Below, piece after piece: positions 52,938 to 61,915 of a stretch of 64,000 nt of DNA. Within the stretch, counting starts at the first letter, position 1, and each line of letters begins with the position of its first letter. Location: contig NZ_AP019846.1 of NCBI RefSeq assembly GCF_007990635.1, forward strand, positions 992,001-1,056,000. Direction: 5' to 3'. Source of the DNA: Leptotrichia hongkongensis. Its GTDB lineage: Bacteria > Fusobacteriota > Fusobacteriia > Fusobacteriales > Leptotrichiaceae. The notes beneath the pieces are model-generated. The model had not been told where the DNA came from, made no database searches, and worked only from the letters and a program-made list of their open reading frames with translations. Both the position numbers and the translations under genes were made by a program.

Positions 52938-53429
52938 ATGGATATACGAACTAAAAAGTTTAACTTGATAATGCTTTCTGTATCAATATTTCTTGCCATA
53001 ACATTTACAGGACTACATCTGTTGTCAAAAATTTATGTAATAAATGTAACACCGTCAATTCCATTAGGAATATATAAACTGGAAAAATTTGATGGAGTAT
53101 TGAAAAAGGGGGATTTAGTTGTTTATGAGGTGGATGATAAATATAAAAATTTGACAAGTATAAAAGGGACAATGTTTAAATCAGTAAAACCTGTTGCGGC
53201 ATTTTATGAGGATAAAGTTGAGATAAAAGATAATCGGATATATGTAAATGATGAAGATTATGGAGAAATATTTCCTAAAATATCGTCTAATTTCAATGGG
53301 AAAGTAAAGGAAGATGAAGTTTTGACATTATCTAAAATCAGGGGGACGTTTGATGGAAGATATTACGGTGCAATAAAGAAGTCAAGAATAGAGAAAAAAG
53401 CAAGGTTGATATATGAGTTTAGAATATGA
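52938..53429 (+). CDS. traF: TraF-like S26 signal peptidase
   Basis: A 163-residue membrane protease with one N-terminal helix (LIMLSVSIFLAITFTGLHLL) and an S26 catalytic pair: Ser in VTPSIPLGIYKL, Lys in GTMFKSVKPVAAFYE, and the later GTFDGRYYG. Conjugative TraF enzymes mature or cyclise the VirB2/TrbC pilin, so the gene fits the virB2 gene of this operon. ATG 52938 follows GGGAGG. Overlaps the next gene by 17 bases. Confidence 0.82.
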   Translation: MDIRTKKFNLIMLSVSIFLAITFTGLHLLSKIYVINVTPSIPLGIYKLEKFDGVLKKGDLVVYEVDDKYKNLTSIKGTMFKSVKPVAAFYEDKVEIKDNRIYVNDEDYGEIFPKISSNFNGKVKEDEVLTLSKIRGTFDGRYYGAIKKSRIEKKARLIYEFRI

Positions 53430-53805
53430 AAATAAGATGATTAAGCTGAAATCAAATGAAAAAAAGAAACTTGAAATACATAAGAAAATAGTCAAGACGG
53501 ATGAAAAAATAAGGGAAATCAGGCGAGAAATAGCAAATGATGCAAGAAGGTTAAACACATCAGAAAAAAATGAGAAATGGAAGCAAAGGACAAGAAAACT
53601 TATTGAAATGGGAGTTTTGCTTGAAATTGCGGATATTTTAAATGAAGATAAGGCAACGTTGCTGGGATATTTTATGAAGTTTCAGTTTTTAAGTAAAGAT
53701 GAAATTAAAGACTGTAAAATTATGGGTGGTGAAGAGTTTCAGATGAGAGAAGAAAAGAAAAAGATGTTGAAACGAAGATTGGAGAAAAAAGATGAGTTTA
53801 GATAA
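53413..53805 (+). CDS. TraD-like conjugation accessory protein
   Basis: A 130-residue basic, helical protein. The motif RRLNTSEKNEKWKQRTRKLI-EMGVLLEIADILNEDKATLLGY resembles TraD of IncQ/Ti-type systems (short basic proteins with an RK..R.LIELGAL block and a xLLGxL end). It would help process oriT DNA. It overlaps both neighbours. Confidence 0.65.
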   Translation: MSLEYENKMIKLKSNEKKKLEIHKKIVKTDEKIREIRREIANDARRLNTSEKNEKWKQRTRKLIEMGVLLEIADILNEDKATLLGYFMKFQFLSKDEIKDCKIMGGEEFQMREEKKKMLKRRLEKKDEFR

Positions 53806-54463
53806 TTTGAAAGAAATGATGAAAAATGAAGGATTTTCTCCTTTAGAAAGTGATGATTTCGAAGAAATAGAGCGAGAAGAGACTGATAAATTAACAGAAC
53901 TTCAAGATGATAAATTAAAAGAAAGAGTAAAATTAGAAAAGTCAGAAATAAAAGATGAACTTTCTGAGGAACTTAAGCAGTTCAGACACGACGAGGAAAG
54001 GAAATATAATCAGGAAAAGAGGATAATTGAGAGTGAATACGATGAAAAAATTTATCAGTTGGAGCAGCAGCAGAAAAAAATTTATCGAGATAGGAGAGAA
54101 AAACTATATGAAGCAGAAGATGCTCTAAAAATTAGAGAAAATGAAATTGAAGCGGAAATGCAGAAATTGGATGAAAAAGTAGTTGAAAAAGAAAATGAAT
54201 TAAAAAAGTTGAGTGAAGAAATAGATAGAAAGTTGGGATTTAAAGAATATCTAAGTGAAAACGACTTTATATACAGAAACAAGTTAGAAGCTGTGTTGAT
54301 ACTAAGAAAATTGAAAAATAAAAGAATAAAGATACTGAGCAGAATAGAATACGACACTGTTTTTAAAAATATTATTGGAGGAGTGAATGAACTGATAAAA
54401 ATGAATAATTTAATAATAGATTACAAAAAAATTTTAAAGGGGCAGGAAACAAGAAAGAGATAA
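53792..54463 (+). CDS. long coiled-coil protein
   Basis: A 223-residue, highly charged protein with coiled coil over about residues 30-150 (YQLEQQQKKIYRDRREKLYE). No catalytic motif is seen. It overlaps the TraD-like gene by 14 bases. It may be a structural relaxosome or channel component. Confidence 0.55.
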   Translation: MSLDNLKEMMKNEGFSPLESDDFEEIEREETDKLTELQDDKLKERVKLEKSEIKDELSEELKQFRHDEERKYNQEKRIIESEYDEKIYQLEQQQKKIYRDRREKLYEAEDALKIRENEIEAEMQKLDEKVVEKENELKKLSEEIDRKLGFKEYLSENDFIYRNKLEAVLILRKLKNKRIKILSRIEYDTVFKNIIGGVNELIKMNNLIIDYKKILKGQETRKR

Positions 54464-54492
54464 AAATTTAATTAATAAGAAAGGGTAGAATA

Positions 54493-55560
54493 ATGTTGCT
54501 GAGTGTATTTCAAAAAAATGAGAAAAAAGACTATTTAAAAAGGATAGGAGTAAAATTTTCTAAAGATGAAAAACAGGAAATAAAGAAAATGATAAAATCA
54601 AATTTGACTCTTGAACAGTTTAAATTATGTGTAACACCTGTACTTAATGAGGAAATATTGCAAAAAAGAGCTGAAAATAACTTGGATGATAGCAAATGGG
54701 AAAAACTTGTAATGAAAAAACTGGATGTAAATCAGATGAAGGAAATAAGGAAAGGATTTGAAAAAGGATTATCTGAAGAGGATGTTGAGCTGTATGTAAA
54801 AAGTGGATATGACAGCAAAACAATGGAAAAAATCAGGAATATGCTTGAAAAAGATAAAAATAACGAGTATCTTCGAGAATATTTGATGTTAAAGGATAAA
54901 AAGGAAATAAAATCAATTACTAATGAAAAATTGGAAAAATACATTGAGGAAAACAAAATGAATGAACTTAGAAATAAGGCTGATAAAATGGAAAAATGGT
55001 ATGAAGCCTCAATATATGCAGGTAAAAATACATTTAAATATTATTCTTCAGAAAAAATAAGAGATGATGAAAAATATGTTATGAAAAAAGTCAAAGAAAA
55101 TGGGAAAAATCTTGAATATGCAAGTGAAAGGCTTAAAAATAACAGGGATTTAGTTTTGGAAGCAGTAAAACAGGATGGACGTGCTTTACAATTTGCAAGC
55201 GAGGAATTAAAAAATGATAAGGAAATAGTGATGGAATCTGTAAAAAACTACCCTAATTCCTATCAATATGCAAGTTCTGAAATGCAAAAGGATGAAGATG
55301 TCGTAACGGAAGTTTTAAAAAGAAATGAAGACGCTCTAAGTTATGGAGATGAAAATATTAAACAGGAAATAGAGGAAATTAAGGAAAAATACAAGGACAG
55401 TGATTTTGATGGGCTGACAGATAGGGAAGAAAAATTTGTGTATGGAACAAATCCTTATTCAAAAGATACTGATTTGGATAGAAAGAGTGATTATGAGGAA
55501 ATAAAGATAAATTATACAAATCCGAAAATAAAAAGCAAGGACATTGAAATTGAAAGATAG
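54493..55560 (+). CDS. repeat protein with DUF4116-like and TSP3/EF-type calcium segments
   Basis: A 355-residue cytoplasmic-looking protein. The N-terminal part has helix repeats (NQMKEIRKGFEKGLSEEDVE, KTMEKIRNMLEK). Residues about 195-295 hold at least three DUF4116-like repeats (GKNLEYASERLKNNRDLVLE, AVKQDGRALQFASEELKNDK, SYQYASSEMQKDEDVV). Residues about 297-330 (DSDFDGLTDREEKFVYGTNP, SKDTDLD) look like a thrombospondin-3/dockerin-type calcium loop. No signal peptide is visible. Confidence 0.6.
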   Translation: MLLSVFQKNEKKDYLKRIGVKFSKDEKQEIKKMIKSNLTLEQFKLCVTPVLNEEILQKRAENNLDDSKWEKLVMKKLDVNQMKEIRKGFEKGLSEEDVELYVKSGYDSKTMEKIRNMLEKDKNNEYLREYLMLKDKKEIKSITNEKLEKYIEENKMNELRNKADKMEKWYEASIYAGKNTFKYYSSEKIRDDEKYVMKKVKENGKNLEYASERLKNNRDLVLEAVKQDGRALQFASEELKNDKEIVMESVKNYPNSYQYASSEMQKDEDVVTEVLKRNEDALSYGDENIKQEIEEIKEKYKDSDFDGLTDREEKFVYGTNPYSKDTDLDRKSDYEEIKINYTNPKIKSKDIEIER

Positions 55561-55578
55561 CAAAGGAGATGGTTATAA

Positions 55579-56286
55579 ATGAAAAAATGTATATTGTTTC
55601 TTATGATAGTTTCAAAAATTTCCTTTTCTGGGGGAGAGATAAGTTTTCAGAAACAGAAGGAAAAAGTTGAGCAGGAAAGAATTGAGAAATTAAAAACACA
55701 AAAGGATAATGAGGCTGACAAAAATAAAGAATTAAACGATTCGCCTAAAGAAGATACAAGTAATATTCAATCGCAAAGCAACAGATTATTTTATGATGAT
55801 AAGGCTGTAACAAATGTTAATAATGCTTCTCATATTAAAAAAAATATTGGGAGTAGAAAACTTATTGAATATATTAAAACACAGAACAGCAGACTGAATG
55901 AAAATGAAATACGAAATATACTTGGCTATGTTTTCAAATATAGCAAGGAATATAACTTTAATCCATATTTAGTTTTAGCAGTTATGAATACTGAAAGCCA
56001 TTTTAATCATTCAACAGTATCAAGTGCTGGAGCAAGAGGACTTATGCAGTTAATGCCTTTTAATTTTAAGGAATTTGGAGTGAATAACAGCATATCAGGA
56101 AATATAAAGGGAGGTGTGCTGCATTTAAAAAGAGATTATGAAAAAACTGGGAGTGTTTCAAAAATGCTGGTCTGCTATAACGCTGGCTGTGGAAGATTAG
56201 CAAATAATGCTTGGAAAGGGATAAAGGAAACAAGGGAATATATACCAAAAGTAATTCAGAAATACAATAAAATAATAAACTTGTAA
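55579..56286 (+). CDS. secreted lytic transglycosylase
   Basis: A 235-residue protein with signal (MKKCILFLMIVSKISFS), a charged linker, and a C-terminal SLT domain: catalytic Glu in LAVMNTESHFNHST, GARGLMQLMPFNF and LVCYNAGCGRLAN. It is a VirB1-type wall hydrolase. Its leader FSGGEISFQKQKEK is shared with the NlpC/P60 protein at 56419. AAAGGAG precedes the ATG. Confidence 0.85.
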   Translation: MKKCILFLMIVSKISFSGGEISFQKQKEKVEQERIEKLKTQKDNEADKNKELNDSPKEDTSNIQSQSNRLFYDDKAVTNVNNASHIKKNIGSRKLIEYIKTQNSRLNENEIRNILGYVFKYSKEYNFNPYLVLAVMNTESHFNHSTVSSAGARGLMQLMPFNFKEFGVNNSISGNIKGGVLHLKRDYEKTGSVSKMLVCYNAGCGRLANNAWKGIKETREYIPKVIQKYNKIINL

Positions 56287-56291
56287 CTATA

Positions 56292-56311
56292 TTTTCTCAC
56301 ACGTGAGAAAA
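56292..56311. promoter_or_regulatory. ICE palindrome, site 5
   Basis: TTTTCTCACACGTGAGAAAA, with AC instead of GC in the centre, again followed by TCAAAATTA. It lies just before the secreted NlpC/P60 gene. Confidence 0.7.
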
Positions 56312-56418
56312 TCAAAATTAGGTCAGTGGATTTTTTTCATTACAAAAGTTTTGAAAAAAAACGCTGAGCAGTGAAAATAATAAGAATTATGGAACAAGAT
56401 TTGAAGGAGGAGTGAAAA

Positions 56419-56952
56419 ATGTTTAATAATACTGCAAAAATTTTAATAGGAATATCAGTTATTTCTTCGTTATCTTTTTCAAAAGGGGAAATTAATTTTC
56501 AGAAACAATTAATAAATGAAAATAGTAAAAAGATAGAAACATTTGAAAATAATGCAATTAAGAGTAATAAGGACAGAGAAGAAAAAATAAGATATAAAAT
56601 TGTGGAATTTGCAAAAACTCAAATTGGGAAGCCTTATGTGTATGGTGCGACTGGAAATAGCAGTTTTGACTGTTCCAGCTTTGTACAGTATGTGTTCAAA
56701 AAAACATTGGGAATTACAATTCCACGTGTTTCGGCAGAACAGTCAGTATTTAAGCCAAAATTGCATAATAATATTAAGAAGGGGGACTTGCTATTTTTTG
56801 AAACTTTGGAAAAGGGCAGAATTTCACATGTGGGGATGTATATTGGAAATAGACAGTTTATACATGCCAGCTCAAAAAGTAAAAAAGTAACTGTTTCTGA
56901 TTTTAGTGGATTTTATCAAGAAAAATTTAGATGGGCAGTATCAGTATTATAA
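56419..56952 (+). CDS. secreted NlpC/P60 hydrolase
   Basis: A 177-residue protein: signal (ILIGISVISSLSFS), shared leader SKGEINFQKQL, then an NlpC/P60 domain with Cys in SSFDCSSFVQYVF, His in ISHVGMYIG and His in QFIHASSKS. It cleaves peptide bonds in peptidoglycan. The catalytic domain is unrelated to that of the neighbour at 55579, although the leader is alike. GGAGGAG precedes the ATG. Confidence 0.88.
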   Translation: MFNNTAKILIGISVISSLSFSKGEINFQKQLINENSKKIETFENNAIKSNKDREEKIRYKIVEFAKTQIGKPYVYGATGNSSFDCSSFVQYVFKKTLGITIPRVSAEQSVFKPKLHNNIKKGDLLFFETLEKGRISHVGMYIGNRQFIHASSKSKKVTVSDFSGFYQEKFRWAVSVL

Positions 56953-56992
56953 GAAAAGATAATATGAAAAATTATTGAACATAGGAGGAAAT

Positions 56993-59161
56993 ATGAAAAA
57001 ATTAATAATAGCAGAAAAACCCGAATTAGCTAGAGCAATTGCGGCAATTATTCCTGGAAACAGAAAAGATGGAAGAAATAATATAATGATTGGAAATTAT
57101 ATAATTACTTGGGCAGTAGGGCATATTTTAAGACATAAAAAACCTGAAGAAATTGATGAAAAGTACAGAAAATGGAATATTGAAGATTTGCCTATTTTTT
57201 TTAGAAAATGGCCAAAAGTTCCTATAAAAGGAAAAGAAGAAATATTAAAAAATATAAAGCTGCTACTTGAAGAAACTGAAGAAGTTATTCATGCAGGAGA
57301 TCCAGATGATGAAGGACAATATTTGATTGATGAGATATTAGAATACTGTAATTACAAAGGAACAGTAAAAAGACTTTTAATAAATAATAACAGTATGGAA
57401 GCAGTTAAAAAATCTTTTGAAAAAATAGAACATAATCATAAATATGTAAATCTGGGAAAAGCTGCAGAAGCGAGAGCTATTTCAGATATGATAGTAGGTT
57501 TCAATTTAAGTAGATTCTTTACTTTGTACAATAATGCAAGAGAAGCCTTGACAATAGGAAGAGTTCAGACACCAACTCTTGCATTAGTAGTAAATAGAGA
57601 TTATGAGATAAAGAATCACATAAAGGAAAAATATTATGAATTATATTTTAATATGGAAATCAAAAATAGTATTGTACGGATGAAATATATTGTTCCTAAA
57701 AATTTTGAAGAAAAAATAATTAAAGATAGAAGTAAAATAGAAAGCATAATAAATAAATTAAATAATGAAGAAGGAATCTTTACAGTTAGGAGGAAAGAGG
57801 GGTATATTTCAGCTCCGTTACCTTTTAATTTGGCAAAATTACAAACAGAAGCTAGCAGTAAATTTGGATATTCAGCACAAAAGACGCAAGATATAACACA
57901 AATTTTAAGAGATAAACATTCTGCAATAACATATAACAGATCTGATTGTGAGTATTTGTCAGATGAACATTTTAATGAAGCTCCTGACTTGATTCCTGTA
58001 ATAATTAAAAAATTAGGATTATCAGAGCTTAAGATTAACATTGTTAAGGAAAATAAACCTAGATGTTTTAATAATAACATAACAGATTCTTCTGCTCATC
58101 ACGGTATAATTCCAACTCTAAGTGGAGATATTTCGAAATTTAGCATAGAGGAAAAAAATATATACGAACTTATAGCAAAAAGATACCTCATCCAGTTTAT
58201 GGATGATGAGAAAATAGAAAAGACAGAAGCAATTTTAACTGTATCAAATGAGATTTTTAGAACATCTTCTATTAAAGTTTTAGAAAAAGGATATAAAAAT
58301 TTTTATATAGAAGATAATGGAGATAATAGTGAAAAAAGTAAGGATAGTTATTCTGAAAGCTTACAGAATATTCCAAATGGTGAGTACAGGATAATTTTAA
58401 AAAATAAAAATTTAGAAATTGAAGAAAAAGAAACAAAAGCTAAAAAACCATATACAGAATCAGCTTTAATTTCAGATATGACAAGTATATCTAAATATGT
58501 TAAAAATGAAAAAATAAGATTAATCTTAAAAGAGAAAGATAAAGAAAAAAAAGGAGAAAATGGGAGCATAGGAACACCAGCAACGAGGGCTTCTATAATA
58601 GAAGGATTATTTAAGAGAAAATACCTGGAAAGAAAAGGAAAAACAATAATATCTACAGAATTGGCAAGAGAGTATTTATCAACGCTTCCAGAAAATTTAA
58701 AAAGTGCTGATATGACTGCATTATGGTGGTCTATGCAGGAAGAAATAAAAGAAGGTAAATCTGAGAAAGAAAAATTAACTGATTTTGTTCTACATCAAAC
58801 GATAAAAATAATGGAAGAAAAGTATAAAAAAATTGAAAATTCAGAAATTATTGGGAAATACGAAGTTTTATGTAAGTGTCCTAAATGTGGGATTGGAAAT
58901 ATTATTGAAGGAAAAAAAGCATTTTATTGTTCAGAATATAAAAATGCGTGTAAATTTAGTATATGGAAAGAAAGTAAATATTTTAATCAGAAATTGAAAA
59001 TTAGTAAATCAAGTGCAAAAAAATTAATAAAAGGTGATAAAGTACCATTAAAATTAAAAAATAAGGAAGGAAAGGAATACGAGGCATATTTCACAATGAA
59101 AATAAATGGAGATTATGGAAATTTGGAAAAAGGGGATTTTGTAAATAGAAAGAAAAAGTAG
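56993..59161 (+). CDS. topB: topoisomerase III (ICE type)
   Basis: A type IA topoisomerase of 722 residues that would separate ICE strands. It has the Toprim domain (LIIAEKPELARAIAAII and the acidic HAGDPDDEGQYLIDEI near 100), ALTIGRVQTPTLALVV near 190, and the catalytic Tyr in ITYNRSDCEYLSDEHF near 313. A C-terminal zinc ribbon (CPKCGIGNIIEGKKAFYCSE) and a following domain (SKSSAKKLIKGDKVPLKLKN) recur in the degraded nuclease at 22.4-23.5 kb. ATG 56993 follows AGGAGG. Confidence 0.92.
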   Translation: MKKLIIAEKPELARAIAAIIPGNRKDGRNNIMIGNYIITWAVGHILRHKKPEEIDEKYRKWNIEDLPIFFRKWPKVPIKGKEEILKNIKLLLEETEEVIHAGDPDDEGQYLIDEILEYCNYKGTVKRLLINNNSMEAVKKSFEKIEHNHKYVNLGKAAEARAISDMIVGFNLSRFFTLYNNAREALTIGRVQTPTLALVVNRDYEIKNHIKEKYYELYFNMEIKNSIVRMKYIVPKNFEEKIIKDRSKIESIINKLNNEEGIFTVRRKEGYISAPLPFNLAKLQTEASSKFGYSAQKTQDITQILRDKHSAITYNRSDCEYLSDEHFNEAPDLIPVIIKKLGLSELKINIVKENKPRCFNNNITDSSAHHGIIPTLSGDISKFSIEEKNIYELIAKRYLIQFMDDEKIEKTEAILTVSNEIFRTSSIKVLEKGYKNFYIEDNGDNSEKSKDSYSESLQNIPNGEYRIILKNKNLEIEEKETKAKKPYTESALISDMTSISKYVKNEKIRLILKEKDKEKKGENGSIGTPATRASIIEGLFKRKYLERKGKTIISTELAREYLSTLPENLKSADMTALWWSMQEEIKEGKSEKEKLTDFVLHQTIKIMEEKYKKIENSEIIGKYEVLCKCPKCGIGNIIEGKKAFYCSEYKNACKFSIWKESKYFNQKLKISKSSAKKLIKGDKVPLKLKNKEGKEYEAYFTMKINGDYGNLEKGDFVNRKKK

Positions 59162-59203
59162 TAAGAATTAAAGTTGTTTAAAGATAAAAGATAGGTGGTA
59201 ATT

Positions 59204-61915
59204 ATGGAAAAACATAAAATTGACTGGATAATAAAAACTGGAAATGAAAAAGTAAAAAACAGTATTGAAGAATATAAAAAATTTTTAAAAGTAATGGGAA
59301 ATAACTATAAGTATTCTGTTTCAGCTCAGCTTAACATATATTGTATAAATCCGAATGCAAAAGCCTGTGCTGAATTTAGTTTTTGGAAAGATAAAATAGG
59401 TAGAGTTGTCAAGTATAAAGAAAAAGGAATTCCTTTGTATATTCAAGAAAAAGGTAAAAGAGTATTGACATACGTTTTTGATGTGTCGCAAACAAAACAG
59501 GTTTCTGAAAAGGATAAGTTCAGACTGTGGAAATTTGAAACGGAGCATAGAGAGATTTTTCAAAAATTATCAGGAATATCTGAATTTGATAAAGGAAAAA
59601 ATCAAGTTGTAAAGGATTTTTCTAAAAATTTATATTTGAAAAAATATGATATTGATAATAAAGGAGTTTTAAGAAATTTCATTGAAAAATCAATAACGAT
59701 AGCTATAAATGAAAGACTTGGAATATCCGAAAACCTTGAGTTTTCTGAAAATGAAAAAGAAGTGTTAAAAGATATTTTTGATAAAGATTACTTTAATAAA
59801 ATATCAAATGAAATATCAATCTGCACAAAAAATATATTAACTGAAATTAATAGGGAAATTAAAAAATTTTCACTTGAAAAACCTTTCAATGTACGGTATA
59901 TTGATAGTAGAGAAACAGAAGGCGAAAACGACGATAATAAGGAGATTGGCAATGAAAACGAAAGAGATAATCAGCGACAAGGAATATTGGGTAGAGAACG
60001 GGATTTATATTCCGATAGTGAAAGAAACACCATACGAGGAAGCAGGGGGAACTTACAAAGTGGAGATGATAAACAATCAGTTCGAGATATTAGTGCCGAA
60101 CTTGGAAACTCCAGAGGAGATAGACAGAGGGAAACTCGACACTTGGGGGAGAGCAAGACTTCGTTATTTGGAGGAAGAGAATCCGATGGAATTGGAAAAC
60201 TTGATGAACAGCAACCAATTGATGAGACACTTAATGGAAATACAGGAACAAATAGAAGAGTTCAAGGAGAAAGAAATGCCAAAAATGATGGAAGTTTGGG
60301 GAATAACAGAAGAACTGAAAAGAAAAGATCAAATGGAATGGGTAGGGCTTTACAACAACCTTCGCTCTTCGATGAGAGAAATAATTCAGAAACAATTCAT
60401 AGAAGTATAAATCAAAACGAAAAAGGAGCATTGCAAACTCCTTTTTTGAATTTTAGGATAAAAAAGGAAAATCAATTAGAAAAATTAACGCCTAATCAAA
60501 GATTGGAAAACAATATCAATGCAATCCGAGTCTTAAAAAATCTTAATGAAAATCAGGCAAATGAGCAGGAAAAAGAAATATTGTCAAAATATGTGGGATG
60601 GGGTGGATTAGCGGATGTTTTTGATGAAAATAAAAAAGGGCAGTGGGAAAATGCTAGGAATTATTTAAAAGAAGTTTTAACATCTGAAGAATACAGTAAT
60701 GCTCGTGAAAGTACATTAACTGCTTTTTATACTCCAAAAATTGTAATTGATACAATGTATAAGGGTCTTAAAAATCTAGGATTTGAAAAAGGAAATATTT
60801 TAGAGCCAAGTTGTGGGATTGGGAATTTTATTGGAAATTTGCCAGAAGAATTTTCTAATTCAAAAGTTTATGGAGTTGAACTGGACAGTTTAAGTGGTAA
60901 TATTGCAAAAAAACTTTATCCTGAAAGCAATATACAAATAAAAGGGTTTGAAAAAACTGTTTTTTCCAATAATAGTTTCGACATAGCAATAGGAAATGTA
61001 CCTTTTGGAGATTTTAAAGTTATAGACAGAGATTATAATAGAAATAATTTTATGATACACGACTATTTTTTTGCTAAATCTATTGATAAAGTAAAAAGTG
61101 GTGGTATTATTGCTTTTGTAACATCTTCAGGAACATTGGATAAAAAAGATGCTTCTGTAAGAAAATATATTGGTGAAAGAACTGAATTTCTCGGAGCAAT
61201 AAGACTTCCTAACAATATTTTTAAGGGGATTGCAGGAACAGAAGTAACTTCAGATATAATTTTTTTAAAAAAAAGAACTGAATTGAAACAGGAAAATCAG
61301 GATTGGTATGAGTTATCAAAAGATAAAAATGGCTTAACATACAATAAATATTTTGTAGACAATCCACAAATGATAATAGGAGAAATGAAAGAAATATCAG
61401 GAAGATTTGGAAAGACTGTAGCCTGTATTTATGATAGTGATAATGACCTTAAAATAAGTTTGGATAATGCTATTCAAAATATTAAAGGAAGTTATGAGAA
61501 AACCGAAGGGGAAAAAGAAACAATACTTAATGAAATTGAAAATGTTGAGAGAAATTTTTCCTTTGTAAAAAGAGAGAATGAAGTATTTTTTAAAGAAAAT
61601 AATGAATTAATTTCAAAAGACTTTTCTGAAAAAGATAAAAATAGAGTTTTAAAATATATTGATTTATCTAAGAAATTAAGAGATGTAATTCAAGTTCAAA
61701 AAGAGAACTGTACGGACGAAGAACTGAAACAAAGACAGGCGATTTTGGATAGGATTTATAATGATTTTACTGAAAAATTTGGTTATTTGAATAGCAAACA
61801 GAATGCTAAAATTTTAGGAGAGGATTCAACTTATCCATTACTAGCTTCAGTAGAATTATTAGATGAAGAGAAAAATTTTATTGGAAAAAGTAATATTTTT
61901 CAAAAGGACAATTAA
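59204..61915 (+). CDS. ArdC-like / N6-adenine methylase / helicase giant protein, N-terminal part
   Basis: 903 codons of a long ICE protein of the SNF2/DEAD-methylase type. Residues about 1-100 resemble ArdC-like antirestriction domains (VMGNNYKYSVSAQLNIYCIN, GIPLYIQEKGKRVLTYVFDV). Residues 240-415 are a polar Gly/Asn/Arg-rich linker. Residues 450-700 are an N6-adenine methylase: ILEPSCGIGNFIGNLPEEF near 532 and AIGNVPFGDFKV near 596. The frame stops at 61915, and the helicase part continues in another frame (next entry). This looks like a frameshift. Confidence 0.82.
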   Translation: MEKHKIDWIIKTGNEKVKNSIEEYKKFLKVMGNNYKYSVSAQLNIYCINPNAKACAEFSFWKDKIGRVVKYKEKGIPLYIQEKGKRVLTYVFDVSQTKQVSEKDKFRLWKFETEHREIFQKLSGISEFDKGKNQVVKDFSKNLYLKKYDIDNKGVLRNFIEKSITIAINERLGISENLEFSENEKEVLKDIFDKDYFNKISNEISICTKNILTEINREIKKFSLEKPFNVRYIDSRETEGENDDNKEIGNENERDNQRQGILGRERDLYSDSERNTIRGSRGNLQSGDDKQSVRDISAELGNSRGDRQRETRHLGESKTSLFGGRESDGIGKLDEQQPIDETLNGNTGTNRRVQGERNAKNDGSLGNNRRTEKKRSNGMGRALQQPSLFDERNNSETIHRSINQNEKGALQTPFLNFRIKKENQLEKLTPNQRLENNINAIRVLKNLNENQANEQEKEILSKYVGWGGLADVFDENKKGQWENARNYLKEVLTSEEYSNARESTLTAFYTPKIVIDTMYKGLKNLGFEKGNILEPSCGIGNFIGNLPEEFSNSKVYGVELDSLSGNIAKKLYPESNIQIKGFEKTVFSNNSFDIAIGNVPFGDFKVIDRDYNRNNFMIHDYFFAKSIDKVKSGGIIAFVTSSGTLDKKDASVRKYIGERTEFLGAIRLPNNIFKGIAGTEVTSDIIFLKKRTELKQENQDWYELSKDKNGLTYNKYFVDNPQMIIGEMKEISGRFGKTVACIYDSDNDLKISLDNAIQNIKGSYEKTEGEKETILNEIENVERNFSFVKRENEVFFKENNELISKDFSEKDKNRVLKYIDLSKKLRDVIQVQKENCTDEELKQRQAILDRIYNDFTEKFGYLNSKQNAKILGEDSTYPLLASVELLDEEKNFIGKSNIFQKDN
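59952..60410 (+). CDS. tnpV: TnpV-like protein encoded in another frame inside the giant gene
   Basis: A 152-residue frame lying wholly within the linker of the giant protein. ATG 59952 has AAGGAG exactly 7 bases before it. The sequence (RGKLDTWGRARLRYLEEENP, MELENLMNSNQLMRHLMEIQ, WGITEELKRKDQMEWVGLYN, SMREIIQKQFIEV) matches the TnpV family: a YG-x-RLRYL-type start, helical middle and a W-x-x-xNxxR-x-x-x-E-I-x-end. TnpV is common on Firmicutes ICEs, with no known function. The frame extends upstream without a ribosome site. Confidence 0.75.
   Translation: MKTKEIISDKEYWVENGIYIPIVKETPYEEAGGTYKVEMINNQFEILVPNLETPEEIDRGKLDTWGRARLRYLEEENPMELENLMNSNQLMRHLMEIQEQIEEFKEKEMPKMMEVWGITEELKRKDQMEWVGLYNNLRSSMREIIQKQFIEV

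Noticed and set aside
59874-59951. Upstream extension of the TnpV-like frame
   Set aside because: The first ATG has no ribosome site; the ATG at 59952 is well placed after AAGGAG and starts the family-like sequence.
59952-60410. TnpV as evidence of a transposon inserted in the giant gene
   Set aside because: The giant frame is uninterrupted across it, and no terminal repeats, target duplication or transposase are seen.
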